Assembly (NCBI GenBank): GCA_013373205.1
Contig: JABXIG010000005.1
Location: 62,001 to 126,000 of the forward strand
Origin: Methylocystaceae bacterium
GTDB lineage: Bacteria > Pseudomonadota > Alphaproteobacteria > Rhodospirillales > Terasakiellaceae
Direction: 5' to 3'
DNA length: 64,000 nt
Position numbers and translations under genes: made by a program. The notes under the pieces were generated by a model. It saw only the letters and a program-made list of their open reading frames with translations. It did no database searches and was not told where the DNA came from. Positions 20,256-28,967 of the stretch are shown one piece after another; positions within the stretch are counted from its first letter, which is position 1, and every line of letters starts with the position of its first letter.

Positions 20256-20441
20256 AATATGGTCCTTTTTTCTTCGTTATAACACCACACGCAAGGTGCT
20301 TCGTTCCGCCTTTTTGAATGTGGGCAGACACGCTTTTAACTTATCAAAGGAACACTTTAACCTACACACCGTTAGCTAATCGTTAGCTATGGAGATACAC
20401 AAAGACACCCCTAGGCTTAATCAGGGATTAGTTTTATTTCT
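20256..20441 (-). promoter_or_regulatory. Promoter region of the giant lectin operon with 11-bp-spaced direct repeats
   Basis: CGTTAGCTA occurs twice, at 20370-20378 and 20381-20389, exactly 11 bp apart (TAGCTAACG on the coding strand). SARP regulators are known to bind short direct repeats with 11-bp periodicity just upstream of the -10. A SARP-like gene lies next to this operon. A weak -10-like TAGGTT lies downstream of the repeats. That the regulator binds here is inference. Confidence 0.55.
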
Positions 20442-21197
20442 TTAATCAAATCGCACAGCAAGCATACTGATTGATTTATGCTCAATACCTCTATGCAGCA
20501 AATGCATCTCGCTATGGGCCGCACCCAAAGCAACATAAATTGGAAACCAATGGTCATTGGTTGGATGACAATCTTTGTAAGACGGCATTTGCTCTATTGC
20601 ATTTCGTAAGTTGTCAAAATTCTGATCTTCGATTGATTTGACCAGCCAATCTTCTGCGGCCAACGCCTGTTCATCCACTTCAGATGAAAACCGTTGCATC
20701 CGTTTTAAATTATGCGTCATCGCCCCAGAACCGATGATGAGAACACCTTCTTCGCGAAGATCACTTAAGCCTTCACCAATCTTATAGAGGTCTTCAGGTG
20801 GGGCTTTGTAGGGTAAGCTCAGTTGTAAAACAGGAACATCCGCATCTGGATACATCAAATAAAGGGGCACCCATGCACCATGATCGATCCCGCGATACTC
20901 CTCGCGTTTCGCCCCCGTCAATTTTGATATGCGTTCAGCAAGTCGAACATCGCCTGAAATGGGGTATTCTTTCTGATAAAGTTCGTCCGGAAAGCCCCGA
21001 AAATCGTAAATAATTTCCTGTTCCTGACGTGTCGTGACCTTTAGTTCATCAGTCTCCCAATGGGCGCTGACGACCAAAATAGCCTTTGGTTTTTCATAAA
21101 GTGCCCCATGATCTTTGAGAAATTGATGCCCCGGACTTTGTGGCTGCAACAACAGCATGGGTGAGCCATGAGAAATATAAAGGGAAGGCAACATCAT
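20442..21197 (-). CDS. DODA-type extradiol aromatic ring-opening dioxygenase (LigB superfamily)
   Basis: 251 residues, typical for the single-subunit DODA/YgiD class of Fe(II) or Zn-dependent dioxygenases. Likely metal and acid/base residues are visible in ISHGSP (His10), VSAHWE, IDHGAW and NDHWFP. It lies 71 bp after the ferredoxin reductase gene on the same strand, so it may be the last gene of the P450 operon and may cleave a catecholic product of that system. The true substrate is unknown. Family members also act on DOPA or on unrelated ketones. Confidence 0.85.
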   Translation of the reverse strand: MMLPSLYISHGSPMLLLQPQSPGHQFLKDHGALYEKPKAILVVSAHWETDELKVTTRQEQEIIYDFRGFPDELYQKEYPISGDVRLAERISKLTGAKREEYRGIDHGAWVPLYLMYPDADVPVLQLSLPYKAPPEDLYKIGEGLSDLREEGVLIIGSGAMTHNLKRMQRFSSEVDEQALAAEDWLVKSIEDQNFDNLRNAIEQMPSYKDCHPTNDHWFPIYVALGAAHSEMHLLHRGIEHKSISMLAVRFD

Positions 21198-21268
21198 TCA
21201 GCTACTCGATCAAACGGATGGCTAAGGCTGAATACAGCCCCAGCCATTCAAGAAATCGTTTTCAAAGA

Positions 21269-22489
21269 TCAATTTAGTACAGCATCGCGCAGATTGAAAT
21301 CAAGGTCACCTGCTTGTTGTGATGCAAGGTTATTGTCACTGCTCAATAACTTACGCCCCGCCATATGATCAGCCGATTGATTGAAACTATCGATAGCAAT
21401 CAGCTTGCCCGAAGAAAAATAGAAATAGGAAAAACTTCCACTTTCCAAATCCCCACGCAAAACCATCTCGTCAAAGCCTTGCGACAAGCCCACCATCTGC
21501 AATTTCACATCATATTGATCCGACCAGAACCAAGGCGCAGCCGTGAACGGCTTATCAAAGCCCATTATGTCATTTGCAGCTGCTTTTGCCATTTCAACAG
21601 CATTCTGTACCGATTCAAGACGGCGCAAGCTGCCATCCGCAGTTACTTGGGCTGTGCAATCACCAATCGCATATATATTGGGATCACTGGTCTGGCCTTT
21701 GTTATTGATAATGATACCGCTATCACACTCCAGACCCGCTGTTTTCGCAAGCTCTTCATTTGGCAGAACACCAACACCAAGGACAACCATATCCGATTTC
21801 AGTTCCTCACCCGAATTCAGCAAAACGCCCGAAAGCTTTCCCTGATCCAGCAGAATTTTTTCAGCCGCAGCATTCAGTCTGATGATGCACCCCTTTTTCT
21901 CATGCAGGGACTTATAATATGCTGACACGGCAGGTGAAACCACCCGGGCCATCAAGCGATCTGCGAACTCAACGACCGTAACATTTTTCCCTAATTTTCG
22001 TGCAACGGCTGCCATTTCCAGACCGATAAAACCACCGCCAATCACAACAAGGTTTTCAACACTGTCCATTTCATCTGCAATTGTAAGCGTGTCATCAAGG
22101 GTGCGAATACAATGCACACCCTCAGCATGTGCATTTGGAATGGGGGGAATGCGCGCACGAGAACCTGTTGCAATGATCAGTTTCTCATACTCAATTACGT
22201 CCCCCTTCTGACAGACCAGAGACTGTGCTTTTGGATCAATCGCCTCAACACGCATACCTGTTTTCAGCTCGATACGTTTTTTCTCAAAGACTGCGGGTTG
22301 GCGAATGGTCAATTGATCCTGCGTCATCTCCCCCAATAAGAAAGCTTTGCTTAAAGGCGGGCGGTTGTAGGGGGCATGAGCCTCATCACCCAGCAGTAAA
22401 ATATCGCCGTCATATTTGGCGCTTCGCAAGGACTCTGCAGCCTGCAAACCGCCCTGACCGGCACCAATTATAACGATGGGACGAGCCAT
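21269..22489 (-). CDS. FAD-dependent ferredoxin reductase (putidaredoxin/rhodocoxin reductase type)
   Basis: 406 residues, matching NAD(P)H-dependent reductases that feed P450 or Rieske oxygenases. The FAD motif is IGAGQGGLQAAESLR at the N-terminus. The NAD motif VIGGGFIGLEMAAVARKLG is in the middle, and IYAIGDCTAQ binds FAD near residue 280. The ATG shares one base with the TAA of the ferredoxin gene, so translation is coupled. It should reduce that ferredoxin. Confidence 0.94.
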   Translation of the reverse strand: MARPIVIIGAGQGGLQAAESLRSAKYDGDILLLGDEAHAPYNRPPLSKAFLLGEMTQDQLTIRQPAVFEKKRIELKTGMRVEAIDPKAQSLVCQKGDVIEYEKLIIATGSRARIPPIPNAHAEGVHCIRTLDDTLTIADEMDSVENLVVIGGGFIGLEMAAVARKLGKNVTVVEFADRLMARVVSPAVSAYYKSLHEKKGCIIRLNAAAEKILLDQGKLSGVLLNSGEELKSDMVVLGVGVLPNEELAKTAGLECDSGIIINNKGQTSDPNIYAIGDCTAQVTADGSLRRLESVQNAVEMAKAAANDIMGFDKPFTAAPWFWSDQYDVKLQMVGLSQGFDEMVLRGDLESGSFSYFYFSSGKLIAIDSFNQSADHMAGRKLLSSDNNLASQQAGDLDFNLRDAVLN

Positions 22490-22812
22490 TAGCTTTGAAC
22501 CTCAGGCAAATATACTTTCATCCCGTCCAATGCGGCAGAGGCTTTGATCTGACAGGCCAGACGGCTCGTTTCTTTACGCTCTGCAACCGTTTCTTCAAGC
22601 ATACCCAATTCATTATCGGTTGGCGCATCCATTTTGTCCGCGTAGGCCTCATCCACATAACAGTGACAGGTCGCACAACAGCATGATCCACCACATTCTG
22701 CTTCAATCCCGTCAATACCATTAGAGACCGCAGCCTGCATCAGGCTCCAGCCGTCTTGTACATCAAGTTCATTCTCTGTGCCATCGGCTTCAACAAAAGT
22801 AATTTTTGCCAT
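22489..22812 (-). CDS. [2Fe-2S] ferredoxin, putidaredoxin/adrenodoxin type
   Basis: 107 residues, the usual length. Cluster ligands are Cys40, Cys46, Cys49 and Cys87 in the pattern C-x5-C-x2-C...C. Extra cysteines at 44, 45 and 51 surround the cluster, which is unusual but outside the ligand spacing. It carries electrons from the reductase to the P450 encoded just upstream. The gap to the P450 gene (22813-22880) contains a hairpin and a G10 tract. Confidence 0.94.
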   Translation of the reverse strand: MAKITFVEADGTENELDVQDGWSLMQAAVSNGIDGIEAECGGSCCCATCHCYVDEAYADKMDAPTDNELGMLEETVAERKETSRLACQIKASAALDGMKVYLPEVQS

Positions 22813-22831
22813 TTTCTTTTCCTCGATATTT

Positions 22832-22874
22832 TTATTAGGGGGGGGGGTGGGGAGACAACTGCCTCCCCTATTTT
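22832..22874 (-). other. Hairpin plus homopolymeric G10/C10 tract between P450 and ferredoxin genes
   Basis: On the coding strand GGGGAG and CTCCCC form a 6-bp stem with an eight-base loop, followed directly by a run of C. On the plus strand this is ten G (22838-22847), one T and four G. The tract is upstream of the ferredoxin Shine-Dalgarno and could be slippage-prone or form a G-rich structure. Confidence 0.6.
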
Positions 22875-22880
22875 TAATTT

Positions 22881-24056
22881 TTAGTCACGAACCAATAGCA
22901 GTTTCACAGGGCTGCGGAAGTTGGAAGAGGCAACCCACTCCAAACGGTCTTCCGGTTCAGCCAATGAAAAATGCGGGATTTCTTCCAAAAAGACTTCCAT
23001 AGCTGTCTTCATGGCAAGGCGTGCAATGGAGTTACCAAGACAGGTGTGCGTACCACCTCCCATACCAACATGACCTTTGGGATTGCGGTTCACATCAAAG
23101 ACATCCGGGTTCGGGTATTTACGTTCATCCCGGTTCGCAGCCCCATAGGCCAGAATAACAAAGTCGCCCGCTTTCATGGTTTTACCATGCAACGTCACAT
23201 CTTTGGTCAGACAACGACGAAAACGCTGTGCGGAACTGTTAAAGCGCATGGACTCTTCAATCGCGTTAGGCAGAAGCGCCATATCATCCAATATTTTTTG
23301 GCGTTCTTGCGGATATTTGGCCAAGTTGTAACCAAAGACCTTCAGCATTCCAGCCAAAGATTCAATGCCCGCCATAATTAGCGTTGTAACGGTTGTTTGC
23401 ACCTGAATCAGATCAAGCTTGCGACCATCCACTTCCGCAGTAATCAACTGTGACACCAAATCGTCACCCGGATTTTCAGAACGAAACTTGATAACCTCTG
23501 TTGAATAGTCTTGCATCCAGGTAAAGGCTTTCAAGTGTTCCGGCCCCTTTTCACGGGTTTCCGGGTCAGTCTGCACCATCAAGAGAGCATTATTTTTAAC
23601 CGCTTCTGGATCCTCGCTTTCAGGTAACCCAAGCAAAGCAAACAAAACCTTGTAGGTCAGCTCACCAGCAAAATCTTCTGCGAAATCAAAAACTTTACGA
23701 TCAGCTATATTATCTTTGATCGCGGTGCGTGCAATTTCCTGAATAGGTTCGACCAGGTGTTTCAAGTTACGCTTCATAAACACGGACTGTACGATTGATC
23801 GCACTTCATCGTGCTTTGGGGGGTCCATTGTCCCCAGCGTATTTCCTGCTCGGCCCGGGAATTCATCAACCAGGTTGCCTTTCGCAGAGGAATAGGTCTG
23901 CCAGTCATTAAGTGCATTTACAACGTCTTCATGACGTGTGAGCACCCATTTCTGTGCATCCTCACTCCAAAAACAAGGATGGTTATCGCGAAGCTCCTTA
24001 TAACTATCAAAAGGGTTCGCATCAAATTCTGCCGAATAGAGGTTAAATCGAGCCAT
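22881..24056 (-). CDS. Cytochrome P450 (bacterial class I)
   Basis: 391 residues. The haem-thiolate motif GGGTHTCLGN places the ligand at Cys339. The K-helix ExxR is in EESMR and the I-helix acid-alcohol pair is in LIMAGIES. The usual Phe before the haem loop is replaced (HVGMGGG). The start at 24056 has GGGAG eight bases upstream; a GTG at 24083 would add nine unlikely residues. It heads an operon with its ferredoxin, reductase and a ring-cleaving dioxygenase. An aromatic substrate (hydroxylation or O-demethylation) is plausible but not shown. Confidence 0.95.
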   Translation of the reverse strand: MARFNLYSAEFDANPFDSYKELRDNHPCFWSEDAQKWVLTRHEDVVNALNDWQTYSSAKGNLVDEFPGRAGNTLGTMDPPKHDEVRSIVQSVFMKRNLKHLVEPIQEIARTAIKDNIADRKVFDFAEDFAGELTYKVLFALLGLPESEDPEAVKNNALLMVQTDPETREKGPEHLKAFTWMQDYSTEVIKFRSENPGDDLVSQLITAEVDGRKLDLIQVQTTVTTLIMAGIESLAGMLKVFGYNLAKYPQERQKILDDMALLPNAIEESMRFNSSAQRFRRCLTKDVTLHGKTMKAGDFVILAYGAANRDERKYPNPDVFDVNRNPKGHVGMGGGTHTCLGNSIARLAMKTAMEVFLEEIPHFSLAEPEDRLEWVASSNFRSPVKLLLVRD

Positions 24057-24220
24057 TATTTTCTCCCAAATACTTGAAGACACTTAGTCATTTCTTAAAA
24101 GTTAAACCCAGCCGATCAGGAGACTAAAAAGCATGACATGTACTCCTTCCTGTTAAGTCGTTAAGGTTTATTTGTTTGTTTTGATGAATGCATAATACGT
24201 TATCGCAGTGCAGGAAATGA

Positions 24221-25180
24221 ATGGACGATCCCGAACAAAAATTGTATTATTTCTGCATTATTAAGACTTTTTTATGTGCGGTGCAGCAATTGAATAGCCC
24301 TCAAAGAACAATTCCACTTTATGCCCTTTATGGGGAAGAAGCACCGGTTGAAGATACTGAGTTTGTCCATATTGAAGAGATTGAAAGCCGCAGCAGCCTT
24401 TATGATTGGGAAATTGAAGCCCATACGCACGCAAACCTGTTACAACTTCTTTTGATTGCTGAAGGTCATGTGGCGGTGGAACTTGATAGCCATTCCAGTA
24501 AAATTGACGGCCCTTGTATTATTTCGATACCATCAGGCGTCGTTCATGGTTTTAGATTCTCCCCCAAAACAAAAGGGGTTGTCATTAGTGTTGCCAACGA
24601 TTTTTTAAGTATGCGGCCTAATCCAGCGGATGCACAAACACTGCATGACGTGATGCATTTTCCCGCCATTGTGGATTTTTCAACTTCACCAGGACGTTTT
24701 CAGACAGTCCAGGAAATTGCCCGTACTATTTTCACGGAATTTCATTGGCCGCAAACCGGGCGATCCATGATGTTTGATTCTCTCATCCGTATTTTACTGT
24801 TGCAAGTCAGGCGGAAAATGGTGCTTCCTCACGAAAGGGATAAAAAGAAAAACTATCGCCGAACGGTATTTATTCGTTTCAGATCGCTGATCGATGAGCA
24901 TTATAAAGCTAAATGGACAGTTCCTGATTATGCCAATCACATGGGCATAACAGAAAATCGCCTCAATCGAATTTGCCATACATTTACAGGGAAAAGTGCT
25001 TTTGAAATGGTGCAGGACCGCCTCATGTTGGAAGCACAACGCTTTTTGATCTACACAAAAGCCCCAGTCGCAGAAATTGCCTACGAACTTGGCTTTAATG
25101 ATCCTGCTTATTTCTGCCGTTTTTTTAAAAAACTTTCTGGCCAAACACCCAAGAAATTCAGACAGGATAAAAGCGAATAA
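24221..25180 (+). CDS. AraC-family transcriptional regulator (PobR-like)
   Basis: 319 residues. The N-terminal cupin-like sensor half contains IEAHTHANLLQLLLIAEG. The C-terminal double helix-turn-helix has VPDYANHMGITENRLNRICH and VAEIAYELGFNDPAYFCRFF, the AraC signature. The layout resembles PobR-type activators that sense hydroxybenzoates. AGGA lies shortly before the chosen ATG. It is divergent from the P450 operon across 164 bp, so it probably activates that operon. The effector is unknown. Confidence 0.92.
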   Translation: MDDPEQKLYYFCIIKTFLCAVQQLNSPQRTIPLYALYGEEAPVEDTEFVHIEEIESRSSLYDWEIEAHTHANLLQLLLIAEGHVAVELDSHSSKIDGPCIISIPSGVVHGFRFSPKTKGVVISVANDFLSMRPNPADAQTLHDVMHFPAIVDFSTSPGRFQTVQEIARTIFTEFHWPQTGRSMMFDSLIRILLLQVRRKMVLPHERDKKKNYRRTVFIRFRSLIDEHYKAKWTVPDYANHMGITENRLNRICHTFTGKSAFEMVQDRLMLEAQRFLIYTKAPVAEIAYELGFNDPAYFCRFFKKLSGQTPKKFRQDKSE

Positions 25181-25202
25181 TTTTGCAAGCATTCCAAAAA
25201 AA

Positions 25203-25248
25203 GATACCCGAGATGCAGGAATAAAAAGGGGTTCACACCCCGGGTATC
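25203..25248. terminator. Possible terminator hairpin between AraC gene and hemerythrin gene
   Basis: Arms GATACCCG (25203-25210) and CGGGTATC (25241-25248) are perfect complements, and an alternative inner GGGG/CCCC pairing exists. There is no strong T-run, so function as a terminator of the two convergent genes is only suggested. Confidence 0.4.
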
Positions 25249-25323
25249 AAAGTTACACGATACGTCCTAGGGAAGTACGTAATCGGGTACGAGAAAAGAT
25301 TGTCCATTTCATACCGAAATGAA

Positions 25324-25764
25324 CTATTCTTCTTTAATTGGTAAATCAGCCTTTTTTGACTGTCTTATTTGCTCAATAACAAAGTCGCGATATTTCATAT
25401 CTTCAACCATGATATGATCGGTCAACCAAACCCCCAGATACTCATTGACCAAATCACCAATTTGAAACGGACTTTCGGCAGAACGACGATAGGTAAACTC
25501 CACTGTTTTAAGCCATTCGACAAAAAGTTTATGCTTTTCAATATGCTCTTCAAGGTCTGGAAAGTCATGAAGTTTCATATATTCTTCTTCGCGCGTAAAA
25601 TGGTATTCAGTGTAATCTTCCAATCGGCCAATAATCCCGAGAAGAAAACTGTCACTTAAATCAGCATCAGCCAATTCATCCATTAGAGCAAAGAGTTCCT
25701 GATGATCATGATCAATGCTTTCATCCCCAACACTCAGGGCATTTGTCCATTTAAATTCAGACAT
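25324..25764 (-). CDS. Bacteriohemerythrin
   Basis: 146 residues, a single hemerythrin four-helix domain that binds O2 at a di-iron site. All seven expected ligands are visible: His21, His55, Glu59, His74, His78, His117 and Asp122. AAGGAG precedes the ATG. It starts only 12 bp after the stop of the TRAP large permease, so it reads as the last gene of the lig/TRAP operon. O2 storage or delivery to the dioxygenase is a possible role (inference). Confidence 0.94.
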   Translation of the reverse strand: MSEFKWTNALSVGDESIDHDHQELFALMDELADADLSDSFLLGIIGRLEDYTEYHFTREEEYMKLHDFPDLEEHIEKHKLFVEWLKTVEFTYRRSAESPFQIGDLVNEYLGVWLTDHIMVEDMKYRDFVIEQIRQSKKADLPIKEE

Positions 25765-25776
25765 TTTTGTTTCTCC

Positions 25777-27063
25777 TTACAGAAGGCCCAAAGCCAAAGA
25801 CGGGAACAAGATCAACAGAGCAAGACGTAGAAGATCAGAAAGAACGAATGGAAAGACCCCTTTAAAAATTTGTGAAATCGGAATCTCCGGTGCAACAGAC
25901 TTCAAAACGAAGACGTTCATCCCAACAGGGGGTGTAATCAAGCCGAGTTCTACTGTGATAACTGCAATGATGCCGAACCAGACCGGATCAAAGCCCGCAG
26001 CCTGAATAACCGGAAAAACGACAGGGACTGTCAACAGTAACATGGCAATGCTGTCCATAACGCAACCAAGCAGCATAAAGAGAGCAAGGACACATAACAG
26101 GACCGCATAAGGCGGCAGGTTCCAGCTGGCAACGAGATCAACCAAATCGAAGGAAATACGCGATACAGAAAGGAAATACCCAAAGATTTCCGCCCCAACA
26201 ATCATGAAAAAGATCATAGCGGCCAGAAATAAGGTTTCTTCGATCGACTCTTTGAACTGAGCAAATGTCATTCCCCGCACCAAGGCAATCACCAACGCAC
26301 CTGCCGCACCAATGGCCGCAGCTTCAGTTGGTGTGAAGAAGCCGCCATAGATGCCACCAATAATCAGGGCAAAAATCCCCCCAAATGGAAGCAAGCCTTT
26401 CAGGCCCACAATTTTTTCTTTAATCGTTGTTGATTCACCGGGCTGTGCCAGATCGGGCTTAAGCCATACGGTGACCGCAATCGCCCCACAGTATAAAACA
26501 AGACCAAGAACACCAGGAATGACACCCGCAATAAACATATCGCCAACAGATTGCTCTGTAATCAAAGCATACAATAACAAAGCAATTGAAGGTGGGATCA
26601 TGATCCCCAAAGTACCACCAGCAGCCAATGTACCAGCTGCAAGAGATGGCGCGTAGCCGTTCTTCTTCATTTCAGGTAGTGCAACACGTGCCATGGACGC
26701 CGCAGTTGCCAAACTTGAACCGGAAATGGCAGAGAACACACCGCAAGAGCTAACAGCCGCAAGCGCCATACCACCACGCCATGCCCCAAACAAGGTTCTG
26801 GCACCACCAAATAATTCAGCTGACATACGTGCCTTGGAGGCAAAAACACCCATTAAAATGAACATTGGAATAGGGCTGAAACTATAATTTGACATGGTTT
26901 CAATCGGCCCGGATTCCAACAGGGATACGGCTGGTTCGAAGGCAACGATCAAACTAAAACCGACAAAACCGGTTGCTGCCATAGCAAGGGCAATGGGACA
27001 TCTAAGTGCAATCAGCACCAACATGCCACCGACACAAATATATCCAATTAGTGCGGCACTCAT
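25777..27063 (-). CDS. TRAP transporter large permease (DctM family)
   Basis: 428 residues and about 12 hydrophobic segments. The family signature SGSSLATAASMARVALPEM and the motif GTLGIMIPPSIALLLYA are both present. It is the sodium- or proton-coupled import channel of a TRAP system. It starts two bases after the small permease gene. Its place inside a protocatechuate operon suggests uptake of an aromatic acid or related carboxylate. Confidence 0.95.
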   Translation of the reverse strand: MSAALIGYICVGGMLVLIALRCPIALAMAATGFVGFSLIVAFEPAVSLLESGPIETMSNYSFSPIPMFILMGVFASKARMSAELFGGARTLFGAWRGGMALAAVSSCGVFSAISGSSLATAASMARVALPEMKKNGYAPSLAAGTLAAGGTLGIMIPPSIALLLYALITEQSVGDMFIAGVIPGVLGLVLYCGAIAVTVWLKPDLAQPGESTTIKEKIVGLKGLLPFGGIFALIIGGIYGGFFTPTEAAAIGAAGALVIALVRGMTFAQFKESIEETLFLAAMIFFMIVGAEIFGYFLSVSRISFDLVDLVASWNLPPYAVLLCVLALFMLLGCVMDSIAMLLLTVPVVFPVIQAAGFDPVWFGIIAVITVELGLITPPVGMNVFVLKSVAPEIPISQIFKGVFPFVLSDLLRLALLILFPSLALGLL

Positions 27064-27065
27064 GC

Positions 27066-27569
27066 TTATCTCCCACTATCGATAAATTGTTGAATTGCGA
27101 CCAAAACGCCGCGCACGGCCAATACCGCCGCAGCAAATGTCGCAACCGCAAAAATGTAAAACATCGGAATGAGCAGGTCTTGAGTCGTTTCACCGGATTG
27201 GTACAAGCGGCCTGTCGCTTTATAAAATTCAGTCGCCATGCCAAAACCAAGCAAAGCAAAACCCAATGTATATATACCGGCAAGAATACCTTTTAAACGT
27301 TCGCTCATCGCGCCCGTGAACAGGTCGACGATGACCTGCCCACGGCGCACTGAATATGGTAGTGCGAACATAATACAGAATAAAAGGCTGTAACTTACGA
27401 TCTCAACCCCACCATTGAAGGTAAAGTCCACACTTCCTTTTGTTGCTCCAAAAACTGCTCTGGAGATCACATCAATCAAAATGGTCACCATCATGACAAT
27501 GAGAAGTACACCGCTCGTCCAATGCATATAAAATGCAATGCGTTTTGCGCCATCCATTATTGCTCTCAT
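27066..27569 (-). CDS. TRAP transporter small permease (DctQ family)
   Basis: 167 residues with four predicted membrane helices, the usual DctQ size. AAGGAG lies about ten bases before the ATG. It links the binding protein to the large permease. A duplicated 5' fragment of this gene survives as a relic at 28825-28938. Confidence 0.93.
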   Translation of the reverse strand: MRAIMDGAKRIAFYMHWTSGVLLIVMMVTILIDVISRAVFGATKGSVDFTFNGGVEIVSYSLLFCIMFALPYSVRRGQVIVDLFTGAMSERLKGILAGIYTLGFALLGFGMATEFYKATGRLYQSGETTQDLLIPMFYIFAVATFAAAVLAVRGVLVAIQQFIDSGR

Positions 27570-27598
27570 TTGAACTTTACTCCTTCAAACATACGTAC

Positions 27599-28624
27599 TT
27601 ATTTTCCGCAGCTTTTTGAAAGTTCTTGAGCGCGAGCATAGACTTTACGTGCCGGTAGCCCCTTACTTTCAAGCTCACTCAAATAGCTTTCAGTCGCCTT
27701 ATCAACGATCGGCTTCCACGCAGGGTTGTTCACACCGCCCTCTACTTTATATATCTCATGACCTTCTTTAACGAGAAGATCGTGCCCGATAACATCAATA
27801 TCATCAAAGACTTTAGCCGCAGTTTTAGACCAGTTGACACCAGAATTGTCATCAATCACTTTTTTAAGTTCCGGTGACAGGCTGTCATAAACCTTGGAGT
27901 TCATCGTCACAATGAATGACAATGTGTAAATGCCACCCACTTCTGTGTGTTTATTAGCCAACTCATTCAGGCGGAAAACAGCAATGCCTTCGTATGGCAA
28001 GGCCACACCATCAATCACACCACGTTGCATAGACTGATAAGATTGTGGTGCAGGCATGCCAACCGGTTTTGCATTCAGTTCTTCAAGAAGTTTCGCAACA
28101 ACGGCGGTGGGACGACGAATACGCAAGCCCGCAAGATCAGCCGGTTCCTTCACGAGTTTATCAGCCGTATGAATGTGGCCTGGACCATGTGTGAATAAGA
28201 AAAGCGGTCTTGTGTCTTTATATTCGCTTTTAATCAGGCCTTCGTCATACAAGCCCTGAATGATGCAAGAACCGTGCTTGGCGGACTGAACCAGACCCGG
28301 CAGTTCAACGACTTGGGTCAAAGGGAAACGGTTGGCTGTGTAGCCCTGAACAGTTGCTGTCACATCCGCGATGCGGTTTTTAACAGCTTCATATTGTGCT
28401 GGAGGTTTTGCCAGTGTTGCAGAAGGAAAAATTTGCACTTCAATCTTTCCACCAGACTCTTCTTTAACTTTGTCTGCCCATACTTGGAACAGATTTTTAT
28501 GCACATCTGAGACCGCAGGCCAGAAATGTGCAAAACGCAGTGTTACATCAGCTGCCTGTGTTTGTGTGGTTGCGCCAATAGCCATCAAGCCGGCAATGGC
28601 AGTCATCGTAATTTTCTTAAGCAT
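27599..28624 (-). CDS. TRAP substrate-binding protein (DctP family), copy 1
   Basis: 341 residues with a Sec signal peptide ending in TQTQAAD. The DctP fold is indicated by LRFAHFWP, the ligand-contact region LAGLRIRRPTAVVAKLLEEL and PQSYQSMQRGVIDGVALPYEG. GGAGG lies before the ATG. It is a near copy of the gene at 28968: my gap-free hand alignment finds about 38 differences in 341 positions. The two arose by tandem duplication and may differ slightly in ligand preference. Confidence 0.95.
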   Translation of the reverse strand: MLKKITMTAIAGLMAIGATTQTQAADVTLRFAHFWPAVSDVHKNLFQVWADKVKEESGGKIEVQIFPSATLAKPPAQYEAVKNRIADVTATVQGYTANRFPLTQVVELPGLVQSAKHGSCIIQGLYDEGLIKSEYKDTRPLFLFTHGPGHIHTADKLVKEPADLAGLRIRRPTAVVAKLLEELNAKPVGMPAPQSYQSMQRGVIDGVALPYEGIAVFRLNELANKHTEVGGIYTLSFIVTMNSKVYDSLSPELKKVIDDNSGVNWSKTAAKVFDDIDVIGHDLLVKEGHEIYKVEGGVNNPAWKPIVDKATESYLSELESKGLPARKVYARAQELSKSCGK

Positions 28625-28700
28625 AAAAATGCCTCCAAAGAAACTAGTAGTTGTTCAATGTCGTATGAATTGTGCGTTAGCCGCTTCTTTGTTTTAGGTT

Positions 28701-28938
28701 TTAAGCGAATTCTTCAGTATCAATTTACACCTGCGTGGTCTCGTTATAATGCGGGCCTGAATTGGATATTGGTCGTGCCGGGAATGGCGTTGATATGATC
28801 ACCTTGTGCCGATACCCAGGCCACTGCTCTGGAGATCACATCAATCAAAACGGTCACCATCATGACAATGAGAAGTACACCGTTCGTCCAATGCACATAA
28901 AATGCAATGCGTTTCTCGCCATCCCTTACCGCTCTCAT
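28701..28938 (-). pseudogene. Duplication junction relic: dctQ 5' end fused to aldo/keto reductase 3' end
   Basis: Read leftward, 28938 to about 28825 repeats the first 37 or so codons of the small permease. At about 28824 it switches in frame to the aldo/keto reductase (AWVSAQGDHINAIPGTTNIQ) and runs to that gene's end near 28701. Compared with the intact reductase, 89 bp are missing at about 28760, which shifts the frame. It is a molecular scar, not a functional gene. Confidence 0.88.
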
Positions 28939-28967
28939 TTGAACTTTACTCCTTCAAACATACGTAC

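Noticed and set aside
28744-28938. 64-residue reading frame as a real small TRAP protein
   Set aside because: It is a fusion of a dctQ start and an aldo/keto reductase end created by duplication; it lacks three of the four DctQ helices.
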